A DNA stretch of 64,000 bases from Cornus controversa (GCA_026545225.1 CM048846.1:17844501-17908500); one strand, 5' to 3'. Counted from the first letter of the stretch, positions 44,544 through 58,700 are shown. A program made the numbers and translations. Notes: generated by a model from the letters alone, not told the origin.

Positions 44544-47351
44544 TGTAAACATTTCTCCTTAGGAGACTTAAAGTGGCCCACATGCCACATCATCTTTGTT
44601 ACAATATATATGTATATATAACACTTCGTATATTTTATTGAGTCAAAATATATGAGTGATAAATATAGATAACTATCTTATCTAAATATTTTAAATTGGT
44701 GTATCTAAAGTGATTAAGATATCAACAATTTTCTTGATGGTAGGAAGTTAATAAGGATATTGATTGATATGGATAAGGATCCCTGGCCTATCTATATATA
44801 GCCTATGACCATCAATCTGTCATTGTGCATACAGAAAACCAAGAGTAGGCTGGAAACTCCTATCCATCCTTTACCATACAAAGACTATATTGTGTGAGGG
44901 TCTTACAATGTTAAAGAAGGATTTAATCAAATCAATCACAGCTTAAATCTCATGGCTGGAGGTAAGTATCTTGGAACAATTCTAATTTGTTTACATCAGT
45001 GGTATTATCTTAGAACAATTCTAATTTGTTTACGTTAGTGGTAGTATCTCACAACAATCCTGATTTGTTTACATAAGTGGTATCAAAGCCTACTTCTAAG
45101 CCATATTTTTCAGCATGATGCGTGATTGGTGATATTTAGATATTCATAACAACCTACTGTCATGATCTCTTTTTCGCATGATTAAAGATGGGTATAAATC
45201 ACAACAATCTGGTTTATATAGTGATTTCTGTCATTAGAATTTTGAGTTGGAATTTTTCAGGTTCTATAAATACTGTTGTAGTATATTAATAAATTCATTA
45301 TTCCTTTGATGTATGCTTGTTAAAATTGGTTGAGCAATTTTAATTTTTACATTTCCCGAATTTTTTATATGCTAATTTTTGGACTACATTTGCACGTTTT
45401 GGAGGCTTAACTATGTGGCTTAATTTTTATTCTTTCTAGTGCTACATGCATGCTATTTAGGTAATATTTATTCACAGATTATGAATGTTTTATGGCTATA
45501 ATTAATTATTTGATTTTATGCATTATTTGTGCCTCATTATAATGTTAACATTTTATAATGGATTGTGCCACATTTATACATCCCATTGTTTTAAGAGAGC
45601 CACATCATCTTAAAATAGTGTGGATTAGCAAGGGCTTGCTTGGTTTGTATCTCTCATAACAGTTTCTGTTTTAGGAGTGATAAAAATACAGAAATTGATT
45701 TTTTGTATTGCTTGGAACTGTTTTTAGAGAACAATTTTTTGAGAACTGAGTCACTTGAGTATAGAATTTTAGAGAACAAAAAAAAGTTTTTTTGTGAGTT
45801 TTGAAGATAAAAGAGAGAACAAAGGAAAACACGGAGCTACGATGCTTTACTTAAAAATACGGTAACTCATACTCGTTTATAACACCAACGAACACCCATG
45901 GTCATCATCAAATCTTTTGCCCAAAGCTCCAAAGCACAGCCACAAGCAAATCAAAGAACACCCATGGCCATCATCAAAGCTTCTGCCCAAAGCTCCAAAG
46001 CAAACCCACTAGTAAATCAAATAATGCTTCCACAACTACCCTGTCAAATCAAAGAACGCTTCATCTCTGCCACCATACACCCCTAACTCGTCAAAAATCC
46101 AATCAGAAACCCGTCCATCGCTACCAGCTTCACCGCAAATAGTATCTCGAGAATTTCATCAACCTTCGGCGACGCTCTCATCTGCTGCAAAACGTCCTCT
46201 GAAAATGTCTCAGCTATCTGATCTTCACTTTCAGAAATTGCTTGCACAAAGCTCCTTCGATCTTCTTCTCTTTTTCCTTCTCATACTAACTCTCTCTTTC
46301 TCTCTCAATCTCCCTCGGATTCTTTCCCTCTCTCCGACAGGTATGAGGTTCTCTTTTCTTGGTGTCTAGAATCCATTAGTCTTATAATAAGGTTGATAAG
46401 CAAAATCTAATGTACGATACGATCTTGTCCACAGGTAGGTTTGGATTTTTGTTTACTGAATATAACATTGGTTATCTCAGATTAAAGTTTCTTGTTTCAA
46501 AGTATTAATGTATGTTCTTGGATATTGCAGCTATGACTACTTCCTATGTTAATGATTTTTCTCGCATTCCGGTTCTTGATGATAATAATTATTCGGACTA
46601 GAAGGACAAAATCTTTTTGACATTGGGGTGTATGGATCTCTATCTGGCACTCCGTATGGATGAACTGCCTATTCCCACGAAGACGAGTACCAATATCGAA
46701 AAGAATGCTTATGAGCACCGGGAGCGATCTAATTGCCTAGTCTAATGCTCATAAAGTAACATGTTGGAAAAAACATTAGGGGTTCTATCCCACCTCATGA
46801 TAAGGTCAAGGACTACATAAAGGCCATCGAAGAGCAATTTGCTAGTTCTCACAAGGCATTGGCGAGCACCCTGATGAACAAGTTATCAAGCATGAGGCTT
46901 AACAGTTCAAGAAATGTGCGTGAGCACATTATGGAGATGAGGACATTTTTGCTCAACTTAAGTCCTTAGAGATTGAGATATCTGAGTCATTCCTTGTCCA
47001 TTTCATTCTTAACTATCTTCCTCTAGAGTATAGGCCATTCAAAGTCTCTTATAACACACATAAAGTGCAATGGTCCGTCAATGAAACTCTGACTTTGTGT
47101 GTTCAAGAAGATGAGAGGCTGAAGTATAAGAAGGTGGAGAGTGAGCATTTGGTGACACGTCCAAAGGGACAATGGAAAAAGGATAAAGGTGTTCTACAAA
47201 CAAACAAAAAATGACAAAGAACCATTCAAGAAATATGGTGATAAAGAGATAAAGATGCATATTTCTTTTGCAATAAAAATGGACATAAGAACAAAGATTG
47301 CATTAAATATAAGAATTGGCTCATAAAAAAAATGTAATCTCACATCTCTTA

Positions 47352-47664
47352 TGTAGTAACCCTCGTGGACGGGTGTGAGTGCGACGAGGACGTCGGGCCT
47401 TGTAGGAGGGTGGATTGTAGTAACCCTCGTGGACGGGTGTGAGTGGGCAGGTGCAAAAAGAGACACTAGGCTGAACTACCACACTGACAGGGTACAGGGT
47501 GCTTAATCCCACATCGCCTGGGTGTGAAAAGGGGATGTGCTTATATGTAGTATGTTCTCTTCAAATGGTATGAGGCCTTTTGGGGTAAAACCCAAAAGCA
47601 AAACTGTGCGGGCTCAGGCCCAAAGCGGACAATATCATACCATGTGTTGGAGCGGGGTATTACA
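47352..47664 (+). mobile_element. TRIM copy inserted in the copia element
   Basis: It is related to the array at 24930-25724. It starts TGTAGTAACCC, keeps only the first ~40 bases of the left terminal repeat, then has the CGACGAGGACGTCGGGCC internal segment and one full right terminal repeat ending GGGGTATTACA. TCTTA on both sides (47347-47351 and 47665-47669) is its target duplication. It lies between the gag and protease-integrase regions of the host element. Confidence 0.87.
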
Positions 47665-50600
47665 TCTTATGTGTTATGAATCCAATTTTATTGATGCTCA
47701 TCTATTCAGAAAATGGGATGCGTTCGCACGTTGAAGCTATGGGAACATTTAAACTTATTTTAGAGAATGACTTTATTTTGGACCTTGAAAATATTTTTTA
47801 TGTTCCTTCATTTTCTAAAAAATTGATTTCAGTTTCAAAACTAGCATTACTAGGATTTGAATTTTGCTTTGTTGGTGATAAATTTTCCTTTGTTAAAGAC
47901 TCTGTTATTATGGGCACTGGAATTTTGGTCAACGGTTTATATAAACTATCTTTAGATTTCGTATATGAGCAAAATCTTTTAATTATACATAATGATATTA
48001 GCATTAAGCATAAAATAACTGATGAGATCTCCTATACTTTATGACATAGGAGATTAAGATATATTTCCATTGAGAGAATAAAGAGATTAGTAAATGAAAG
48101 AATCTTTGAGGCTTTAGATTTTTTCGAGTTTAGTACTTGTGTGGACTGCATAAAAGGAAAGCAGACCAATCAGTCGAGTAAAGGTGCCAAAAGGAATGAA
48201 GAAGTTCTGAAATCATACATATAGATATTTGTGGACCATTTCTTACCCCTTATCTAAATAGTCAGAGATATTTTATCTCATTGATTGATGACTATTCATG
48301 GTTTATGTATGTCTACCTCATTTTCAATAAATCTGAGGCATTGGATGTCTTTAAAATATATAAGAAAGAGGTAGAAAGATAATTGGATAAAAGGATCAAG
48401 ATAGTAAGATCTGATAGGGGTGAAAAATATTATAGTAGGTACACAAATATGAGATAGAGAACGGGTCCATTTGCAGATTTTCTTAAGGAAGAAGGTATTG
48501 TTGCTCAATATGCTATGCCAAGCACACCTCAACAAAATGGAGTGGCAGAAAGGCAAAATCGTATCCTTATGGATATAGTAAGGAGTATGCTTAGTAACTC
48601 TAACCTCCCTTTGTTTTTGTGGAGTGAAGCCTTAAAGACAGCAATGTACATTTTAAATAAGACTCAACTCCCGTGAATAAAAGTGAACTGATTATTTTTA
48701 AGGGAGGTCGAATTGATATCCTTGAGAAACAACCAGTTCAACAACCACCACCACATGAGAAACATGTCAACATGGATTCTACAGCTCCAAATCTACAAAA
48801 TCCATCACACATAAGGAAGATGTTAACATGGGGCCTATAACTCATAATCTACTAAATGTAGGTGAGATTGTGGAAATAAAGAGATCCTCAAGAACAAAAA
48901 AGGCCAGCAATTCCTATTGATTACTTTGTGTACCTTACTGAGTCTGACTTTGATGTTGGACTTAAAGGTGATCCTATTTCATTTTCACAAGTTATGAATA
49001 AGGAAAATCTTAAATTCTGGTATGATGCTGTGAAAGAAGAGATGGAATCAATGGTTAAGAATCAAGTTTAGGAAATTATTGAGTTACCTAAGGGAGTCAA
49101 AGTCATTGGCTGTAAGTGGCTATACAAGACCAAGAATGACTCAAATGGTAACATTGAGCGATATAAAGCTAGACTTATAGCCAAAGGTTTCACTCAAAGG
49201 GAAGGCATTGATTACCATGATGCTTTTTTCTCCAGTTTTAAAGAATGATTCGTTTAGAATCATCATGGCTTTAGTGGCTCATTTTGATTTGGAGTTACAT
49301 CAAATGGATGTGAAAATAACCTTTTTGAATGGGGATCTTGAGGAAGAAGTGTACATGAAACAACCAGAAGGATTTTTCTCTAATAAAGATGGACAATTAG
49401 TTTGCAAGCTAAAAGAATCCATATATAGACTGAAGTAAGCCTCCCGTCAATGGTATTTGAAGTTTCATGATGTTATTTCTTGAAATGGATTTACAGATAA
49501 TGTTGTGGATAATTGTATATACTTTAAGATAAGTGGAAACAAGAAAATTTTCTTAGTTCTATATGTGGATGATATTTTACTTGTAGTTAATGATTTGGGT
49601 GTGCTACATCAGACCAAACAATTTCTTTCTCAAAACTTCAAAATAAATGATATGAGTGAAGCCTCTTATGTCATTGGCATAGAGATTCACAGATACAGAT
49701 CTCAGAGGACATTAGGATTATCTCATAAAGCCTACATTGAAAAGGTTTTAAAGAAATTTAGAATGAATAATTGTAAGGCTAATGTAGCTCCCATCTTGAA
49801 GGGTGACAAATTTATTTTGAGTCAATGTCTGAAGAATGATTTGGAAGAAAAAAAGATGAAAAGCATTCCATATGCATCTGTCGTTAGCAGTTTGATGCAT
49901 GCGCTAGTTTATACAAGACCTAACATTGCATTTGCAGTAGAAATGCTGGGAAGATATCAAAGTAATCTAGGTATGGAACATTGGAATGCTGCAAAGAAAG
50001 TCATGAGGTACTTACAAGGAACCAAGGACTACATGCTCACTTATAGACATGTTGATTGTCTAGAAGTAATTGGATATTCAGACTCAAACTTTGCGCGGTG
50101 TCAAGACTCCCAGAAGTCTACTTTAGGATATATCCTTTTGCTAACAGGATGTGCTATCTCGTGGAAAAATGCCAAAGGGACGATAATTGCATTGTCTACT
50201 ATGGAGACAAAATTTATAGCGTGTTTTGAAGCAACTTCACAAGCTGTTTGGTTACGAAATTTTATCACAATAATTCAGGTTATGGATTCGATAATCAGGC
50301 CCTTAAGGATTTATTGTGATAATACGACTGTAGTTTTTTATTATAAGAATAACAAAAGTAGTAGTCGAAGCAAGCATATCGACATAAAGTATCTTGTTGT
50401 TAGAAAGTGAGTCAAGAAGCAAGAGATCATTATTGAGGATATTAGTACAGATCTTATGATTGCAGATCCCATGATAAAGGAAATCTCAATAAAGATGTAT
50501 TCGAGACATGTACAGCACATGGGATTAATTAGCTCATTTTATGCTTGATTTTATTTTTCTATTGACATTATGTTACTATTAATAAAGGCAATTCAGTTAT

Positions 50601-51120
50601 TGCGCATTTAAGTGTTTGCCTTTAATACAGTCCATGGGGATTTTTGGACCCAGGATGACTTATATGAAGTCATTCGTAGAGTATGATATACCATATAAAG
50701 TTTTGAGACGGTGGTGCATTGTGATTCATGGAAGGGAGTGTCTAATACATATGGCACAACCGCCATGATTCGTGTGTTGTCTCTCAAATAAAATTTGGAT
50801 AGTTTCAGTTCATGATCATGGTTAAGATTTTATTTTTTCTTACCTAGAAAGTTCAAGATGTGTTGTGTGTGCCAAGTGGGAGAATGTAAGCATGTCTCCT
50901 TAAGAGACTTAAAGTGATTCACATGCCACATCATCTTTGTTACAATATATATGTATATATAACACTAACGTATATTTTATTGAGTCAAAATATATGTGTG
51001 ATAAATACAGATAACTATCTTATCTAAATATTTTAAATTGGTGTATCTAAAGTGATTAAGATATCAACAACTTTCTTGATGGTAGGAAGTTGATGAGGAT
51101 ATTGATTGATATGGATAAAG

Positions 51121-54100
51121 GTATGGGTGCACAAATAATCCATGAATTCGTGAATTCGATCTGATTCGATCCGATCTAGACGAATCCAATCCAATCTGAT
51201 AGCTAATGGATTGGTGACGGATTAAAAAATCAGAATCCGTTAGCCACGGATCGGATTACGGATTAGAGGATCTGAAATTCGATCCGATCTGTAATCCGAT
51301 TCGTGGTAATCCATGGCTATATATATATATATATAATATTAGTAATTATATTATTATATGTATAATAATAAAATATGATACTAAACCTAAAAGACTCAAA
51401 AGTCTCAAACAATATATTACAATACTGCATTGTTGCGCGGCTTCCAGTAGTTCAACCTTCGGCCCTTCACGCTCATCACGCTGCATCTTCGACCACCATC
51501 TCTCTTCGACGACGACTGAAGCGGCCTCCTTCTCCGACGTCTTCACTCACCACCATCTCCTTCCTCGACAACTTTGTCGACACCATCGATCTGTGAGCTC
51601 AACCACCAAAACGCCGGCATTATCTTCGACAACATCTTCATCATTTTCGGTGAGATTACAACACAGATCTATTATTGATGTTCCTTTATTTCATTATCAT
51701 GTAGCTTTCAAGTCCTTGTATTGCTTTGTTCCAACTTCTTCGTCAATTTTTTGTTTGAATTTTTTTTTTTCATGTAATTTTTTTTAGTCTTTGTAATTCT
51801 GTCCATTTGATCGTGTTAAAATTGGACCAAATTAGATCTTCTAAGTAATGCTATGAACTAGGGTGTCGAATTAGGAAGTTGATAATTTGTCCTCTTTTTC
51901 TAATTGCATCTCAATCCTCGTTAATTGCGGGAAAAATTGGGCAATTTTGATTTAGGTGTTAAATGGAATTGTAATAATCTTATATGGTTCACATAATTTT
52001 GATGTAAAGAGTTGATTTTTTGTTTTGGGTGTTAAGTACGATTTTTTTTTAATTTTTTGGTTGAAGCTCTAAACCAATTATATCTTAAAAACTGTTGAGA
52101 CTTGAGACTAACAACTATACTTAAAATTGCCTGGGTGATAAGTAATCCAAAGGAATAAGTTTCTGATGTAAAGAGCTGATCTCTTATATTGTTATTGATT
52201 TTCTTCCTGCCATCTACCACATCTCAATTGTGGTCAAATTAGTGGCAGAGCTCTTGCTTTTCTATTTTTTTTTTTTATAAGTCTCCTGTTTTTCTTATGA
52301 CCCTTAGTATTCACTAACAGTGGGTGAACTTCAAAAATTATCCAAGGAGTCTTTCTTGCATGTTTATTAATTAAAGTTCAATAACTGTTAAGTTTAATTC
52401 AATTTTTTTTCTTGTCTTGACAGATGACAACTATAGGAGATGCAGATATGCAAGTCTCAAAAATTTTCACCAATGAGAATAATTCACACACTGAGGTATG
52501 TACCAAGAAAAAGCATTTCCTATCAGATGTTCGGGATCATTTTACAAAGGTTCTATATGGGAATAATACAAAGTCTAAATGTAATGGGAAATGCAATTAT
52601 TGTGGTACATCATATGCATGGGTGAGTGCAAATGGGACAACTACATTGAAGAACCACTTAAATAGATGTCTCAAATTTTCAAATAATGAAAAGAAACAAA
52701 AACTTATATCATTTCAATCAGTGAATGAAGGAGATTGTAATATGACTTCTTAAAAATTTGATCAAGAGTTATGTAGAGATGCACTTACTAAAATGATTAT
52801 CATTGATGAATAACCTTTCAAGTTTATTGAGCATGAAGGTTTTCGATATTTTCCTAATGTGTTGCAACTGAAATTTAAATTGTTGTCACGTACGATTGTG
52901 GTTAGGGATTGTTTGGCATTATATGGAATTGAAAAGCTGAAGTTGAAAAGCTTGTTGAGTCAACTAAATCAAAGAATTTGCATCACCACTGATTAATGGA
53001 CATAATTACAAAACCTTTCTTATATGTGTCTCACAGCTTATTTCATTCAAAAGAATTAGACATTACATAAAAGAATTTTGAACTTTTGTCCAATTTCTAG
53101 TCACAAATGTGATGAAATTGGTCGTGCAGTTGAGACTTGTTTGATTGGTTGGGGTATAGAAAAATTATGCACACTCACAATTGATAATGCTAGTTCAAAC
53201 GATTTAACGGTTGCATACTTGAAAAAGAAGATTTCTAGAAAAGTTGACACTTTTGTTTTAGGTGGTGAATTCTTTCATATGAGGTGTTGTGCACATATAT
53301 TGAACTTGATTATGAAAGATGGTTTGAGTGAGTTGCATAGTTCAATAACTCGAATTCATGCGGCTGTGAGGTATGTTAGGAGCTCTCCACAACGAGGAGA
53401 GCGTTTTAAGGCATGTATGTAGAGGGAGGACATAACATGTAAGTCACATTTGTGCTTAGATGTTTTAACTAGGTGGAACTCTACATACCTTATGTTAGAA
53501 ATGACAATAAAGTTTCAATATACTTTTGAAAGGTTAGAAGATGATGATTTAGATTATGTAATAGAACTTAAAAATCAACCTCCTACTAGAAGTGATTAAA
53601 ATTATGCTCAGATTTTCACCAAGTTTTTGGGCAAGTTTTATGAGACCACTAAAATACTTTCCGAATCTTTATATGTTACTTCCAATACATATTTTTATGA
53701 AGTGTTAGGAATTGAAAAGTTGTTAAAGGTGTGGTCAAATAGTTCTGATCTATGTTTAAGTTCCATGGCAGCAAAAATGAAAAATAAATTTGACAAGTAT
53801 TGGGGAAGCATTGATAAAGTGAACATAGTGGTAGTGTTTGCGGTTGTTTTGGATGCTCGCTACAAGTTGGAGTATATGTAATTTTGTTATTCCCAACTTT
53901 ATTACTCTGAAATGGTCAATGACCTTACTAAAAAAGTAAATGATGCATTGGACCGCCTTTTCAGTGAATATACAAATTTTCATGCACTGTCTTCAAGTTC
54001 AGGTGAAACAAGTCAAAATGCAAATGAGATGGGGGTTGATCAACCAAATATGGAGGCAAGTGAGCAAGTAGCACCTTTTAAATCTATGTTCAAAAAGAAA

Positions 54101-55080
54101 AAAATGATGAAACAAAGTGAAAGTAGCTGGTCAGAAGTGGAAAAATATTTAAATGAAATTTGTGAAAATGATTATTCAAATTTTGACATATTGAATTGGT
54201 GAAAAGTGAATGGCAATAAGTATAAAGTACTCTCTGAAGTGACAAGAGATATTCTAGTCATTCCAGTCTCTACTGTTGCTTCTGAGTTGGCTTTTAGTAC
54301 GGAAAGTCGTGTGCTTGATCAATTCCGTAGTTTTCTAACCCCAAAGCTTGTGGAATGCTTAAGTTGTACACAGAATTGGTTGTGGGCTTCACCAAACCTA
54401 ATTGAAGTTGAAAAAAAGTTGGAGAAACTTGAACAATATGATTTCGGTAACCATTTATTTAATTTGTTTACAAGTAATTGTCTTATTGTTGATTTTAATT
54501 AAATTTCTATACTTGTGCAGATATAAGTACAATTTGAGGACATTCATGGAAGTTGTTGTTTTGTTTGGATGATTTGTGATTGGTTGTGTAATATTTGATA
54601 TTTTAATGACTTGTGTTTTGTTTACTATTTTAAATTTCTAAGATTTGTTGTGGAACTTCAAACTTGTGGCTACTAATTGTTTGTGTGTTATGGAACTTGT
54701 TTAAAACTATTATGACTATTTTATAATTTCCAAGTATTTTTTTTACTTTAAAAAAAATGATATTCATGCTCTGTTGTTCTGTATTGGAGTTTATTTTCTT
54801 TTGCTTGAGACTTGTTGCTTGTGTTGGGATTGTGTATCAGTTTATGTAGAATTTAGTGACAGGATTAAACCGATAATAATTTATAATAGATCTATGGTGT
54901 ACAACCAGTTTATCAGCTTGAACTAGCCCAATCCACAATCCGATCTGATCCGTTCAATCACGAATCGGATTGGCAGATTACCACGAATGGAATCGGATTA
55001 GATTTTTGTCAATCCATAATCTATAGATCGGATTAGGATTATGCATAATCCGATCCGATCCTATTTGTGGTCACCCCGGT
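51121..55080 (+). mobile_element. hAT transposon (~3.96 kb) inserted in the 3' LTR of the copia element
   Basis: The LTR sequence known from the 5' copy is interrupted after 'gatatggataaag' and resumes at 'ccttggcctatct'. The ends are short inverted repeats, TATGGGTGCACAAAT left and (minus strand) GGGGTGACCACAAATA right. Subterminal regions on both sides (51140-51310 and 54920-55070) are dense in GGATCGGAT/ATCCGATC motifs in both orientations, the usual transposase-binding layout of hAT elements. The encoded transposase remnant is listed separately. I cannot see a clean 8-base target duplication: only GGT is shared, so the junctions have eroded or been rearranged. Confidence 0.82.
52424..54502 (+). 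pseudogene. hAT transposase (BED finger, RICESLEEPER/DAYSLEEPER-like), decayed by in-frame stops
   Basis: One reading frame runs from ATG 52424 to TAA ending at 54502. In order it shows: a BED-type zinc finger (C-x2-C ... H-x4-C, about 52592-52663); the catalytic-domain phrase TIDNASSND (about 53170); the FHMRCCAHILNLI segment (about 53272); LTRWNSTYLML (about 53467); and the C-terminal hAT dimerisation domain (DILVIPVSTVASELAFST, then VLDQFRSFLTPKLVE, about 54245-54360). Nine stops interrupt it in the same frame: 52751, 52811, 52994, 53003, 53057, 53420, 53597, 53879 and 54200. I see no frame shift, so decay has been by point changes only. Some stops fall where relatives have Trp (for example ILNW-stop near 54200). 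The upstream 51310-52420 region is leader or intron with no conserved protein. It cannot make active transposase as it stands. Confidence 0.85.
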
Positions 55081-55387
55081 CCTTGGCCTATCTCTATATA
55101 GCCTATGACCAACCATCTTTATTGTGCATACAAAAAACCAAGAATAGGCTAGAAACTCCTATCCATCCTTTACCATACAAAGACTATATTATGTGACTTA
55201 ATCAAATCAATCACAGCTTGAATCTCATGGCTGGAGGTAAGTATTTTATAACAATCCTAATTTGTTTACATCAGTGGTGGTATCTTGGAACAATCCTGAT
55301 TTGTTTACGTTAGTGGTAGTATATTAGAACAATCCTGATTTGTTTACGTTAGTAGTAATATCTCACAATAATCTTGATTTGTTTACA

Positions 55388-55469
55388 TTAGCACCAATAT
55401 GAGCAATTGATTCATCCATTTTATAACTATGCATATATATATATGTATATATATAAATATATGTGTGTG

Positions 55470-55501
<32 letters not shown>

Positions 55502-55751
55502 GCAGAAGATAGTGAAAACATGAGGTTGTGCTAGTAAATGCATGTTTTGTGCACATAATAATTCATGGACTATAATGCCATGTACAAGAAAATTGTTACT
55601 GCAAATTCCTAAAATCTATAGTGACCATATATGATGGGATTCTTTAATCTGAAATATAATTTTTCCTACTGATACAAGCTTTCTGGATCTATAACTCCTA
55701 GTTCAATTTCATTGGCCATGAACGAAGATCATACAGTTGAACATATAACTA
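55388..55751. other. Displaced 3' flank of G8, no gene
   Basis: Sequence between the two copia elements. It includes the conserved 3' block at about 55500-55600 (GGCAGAAGATAGTG, TTCATGGACTATAATGCCATG) found downstream of G3, G4 and G5, plus TA/TG simple repeats (55433-55500). Confidence 0.55.
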
Positions 55752-55756
55752 CTTAT

Positions 55757-58700
55757 TGTTAGGAATATATGCGGAAACGTAATCAAAAGATAAAATAATC
55801 ACAAAAAAAACATTAGAGATTTACTTCGTTCATCCTAACAATGGGTTATGTCCAACGAGCACACCGAACAATTTCACAATGAAAAATATGATGGAGGATT
55901 ACAATCACTCAAACTTTTTTCTCTCTTGCTCTCACCAATTTCACAAAATTGGATTTCTTCGGCTCACAATTGTTCTCACAATTTGATACACAATTTTAGG
56001 GTTACACAAAATTCCTATTTATAAAGAAAGATATCTTGGTCACCAAGTCTTCAAGTTTCAAAAAGAAAGTTCAATTAGGAATTAAATTCCTAAACAAGTC
56101 CAATAATAATAGAAAATAAATCTTCCAGCAATCAACCTTCCAAAAACCATCATCCTCAGGCTCCACAACCACAACAATCTTCCACTTGGAGACTAGAGGA
56201 CTAAAGAATGTTCTCCATCAACTCTCTCTATGCATTGCAATGCACTTCGGTGTGCTCATCTTTCTGTCTTCAAGCTAGAAGACCTATTGAAGTTGCATAA
56301 AGCTTCAGTTTCTCCATCATCACTGCTTTGGTCAACATATCAGCAGGATTCTTGGTGCCAAGTATCTTCTCAAGTAACAACACTCCATCTTCTAACAGCG
56401 AGCAAATGAAGTGATATCGAAGTCCTATATGTTTGGTCCTTGAATAAAATGCAGAATTTTTTGCCAAATGTATCTCACTCTGACTGTCACTGTGAAAAAT
56501 ATTTTTCACTTGCTTAAATCCTAACTCTGCCAACAAACCTTGTAACCAAATCATCTCTTTACTGGCCTCTGTGATTGTTATGTACTCTGCCTCTATTGTG
56601 GACAACGCTACAATCTTTTGTAACTATGAAACCTAACTGATTGTAGTAGTACTAATTGTGAACACATACCTGGTCATACTCTGTCTAAGACTAATTTCCC
56701 TAGCAAAATTAGCATCTACATAACCATGTAGTCGCAAGTCGTTTCTTCCGAAGCATAGGCATTTTTTTTGGTACCACGTAGATATCGTAATATCCACTTC
56801 ACTGCTTCCTAATGTAGCTTTCCTGGATCACTCATGAACCTACTCACAGTTCCCACTGCATAAGCAATGTCTGGTCTCATGCACACCATAACATACATTA
56901 AACTTCCAATGGCTGAAGCATGCGGAACTTTAGCTATGAAGTTTTTCTTTTCTTCTGTCCTCAGACATTGATCCTTGGATAAGCGAAAGTGGCTCACTAA
57001 GGGTGTGCTCACCGACTTAGCGTTGCTCATGCTAAATCTCTTCAAGATGTATTCAACATAGTTGGCCTAAGACAAGTGCCAAAATATATTTCTACTTGTC
57101 CCTTTTAATTATCATCCCAAATATCTGTTTCGCTGCACCAAGATCCTTCATCTCGAACTCATTTGATAACTGTTTCTTCAACTTGTCGATTTCTTTAAAA
57201 TCAGAACCTGCCACTAATATGTCATTAACATAAAGCAGTAGTATGATGTAACTCGCATCAAACCTTTTAAAGTAGCATCAACGGTTAGCGTTGCATTTGT
57301 TGTAACCATGTCTCTGCATAAAATTGTCAAATTTCTTGTACCACTGCCTCGAGGCTTGTTTCAAGCCATACAAACTCTTCATCAACTTGCACACAAGTTT
57401 CTCTTTTTCTTTGACTAAGAAATCCTCCGGTTGCTTCATGTAAATCTCCTCATCTAGGTCTCTATGAAGGAAAGTAGTTTTCACATTTAATTGTTCAATA
57501 TACAAATCCTCATATGCAACAATGATCAAAACTGAACGAATGGTATTCAGTTTTACAATCGGGGAAAAGATGTCAGTGTAGTCAATCCCTTCCTTCTTTT
57601 GAAAGCCTTTGACCACCAATCTAGCCTTGCATCTCTTGGAATCGTCATGTTCCTCTTTAACTCTATACACTTATTTGTTATGGAGAGCTTTTTTCCCAAT
57701 GGGTAATTCGACTAGCTCCCATGTACGATTATAGATAAGGGACGTCATCTCATCTTTCATTGTTAGCTCCCACTTGCTCGAGAACTCAACTTAACATGCA
57801 TCATCGTAGCATTCAGGTTCTCCACCATCTGTCAGCAACAGAAAATTCATGTACTTTCGATTTGGTACATGTGGACGAGCGGACCTTTTGGGTGTAGGTG
57901 TCATAGTTGGGCTCTGTGGTGCTCGTTGTTCTGCAAGCTCTTCTGGCTGAGGATCCTCATCAACCTGCTGCACCACACTTCTTACTGGATCATCATCCAA
58001 CTCGACATACTCTGAATTTTCTTGTACCAAGCTAGTAGGTTATACAATACTTCTATCCTTGTACATCATTTTTTCATTAAAAATTACATCTCTACTACGA
58101 ATGATCTTCTTATTTGAGTAATCCCAGAGTCGATAACCAAACTCATCTCCTCTATATCCAATGAAGGTGCACTTTAGTGACTTGGGATCCAGTTTTCCCA
58201 TAGCATAATCACTAATATACGCATAAGCAATATAACCAAACTCTTTCAGCCATCAAAGTTTACCTCCTTGTCGCTCCAGACTTCTTCTAGTGTTTGATGC
58301 TCTAACAGCACTAACGGTCCTCGATTAATAAGGTAGGTCATTGTATTGACTGCCTCGGCCCAAAACTGTTTGGGTAGACCTAACTGAATTCAACCGTTCT
58401 GCCACCCCGTTTTGCTGTGGGGTTCCTTGCACAATCCATTCCAAACAGATCCCATTCTCAAAACAAAATTTTTTGAACCTGGTGTCTTCATACTCACCAT
58501 TGTTGTCTAACCTCAACCTCTTGATCTTCAAGCCCGTCTCATTCTCTACCATAGCCTTCCATTTCTTGAACACCCCCAAATACATCAGATCCGTGTATGA
58601 TCATCGATGAAAGTCACAAAATAGGACTTTTCGCCAATGGATGAGACCGAGGCTGGCCCCTAGACATCTATGTGAACTAACTCAAGCTCTCACTCTTGAG

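Larger units (their letters stand above)
44544..55387 (+). mobile_element. Broken Ty1/copia element with nested TRIM and hAT insertions
   Basis: The 5' LTR is about 44544-45073 (TGTAAACA to TGTTTACA). A primer-binding-like TGGTATCAAAGCC starts at 45078. A long leader follows, with a 65-base repeat near 45893-46020. Parts in copia order are: gag from about 46530 with a zinc knuckle near 47260; protease and integrase about 47670-48660 (integrase tail with TPQQNGVAERQNR near 48530); reverse transcriptase about 49010-49700 (DVKITFLNGDLEEEVYMKQP, YVDDILLV); RNase H about 49900-50450; and a purine tract just before 50885. The 3' LTR starts at 50885 and is split by the hAT transposon (51121-55080). 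The LTR halves differ at roughly 4%, suggesting two to three million years. Coding capacity is lost, with more than half a dozen interruptions. Target duplication is unclear (TCCAA left, ACCAA a few bases beyond the right end). Confidence 0.82.

Noticed and set aside
51346-51787. Open frames at the left of the hAT element
   Set aside because: They lie in the leader region before the transposase, have no recognised motif, and are interrupted by low-complexity sequence.
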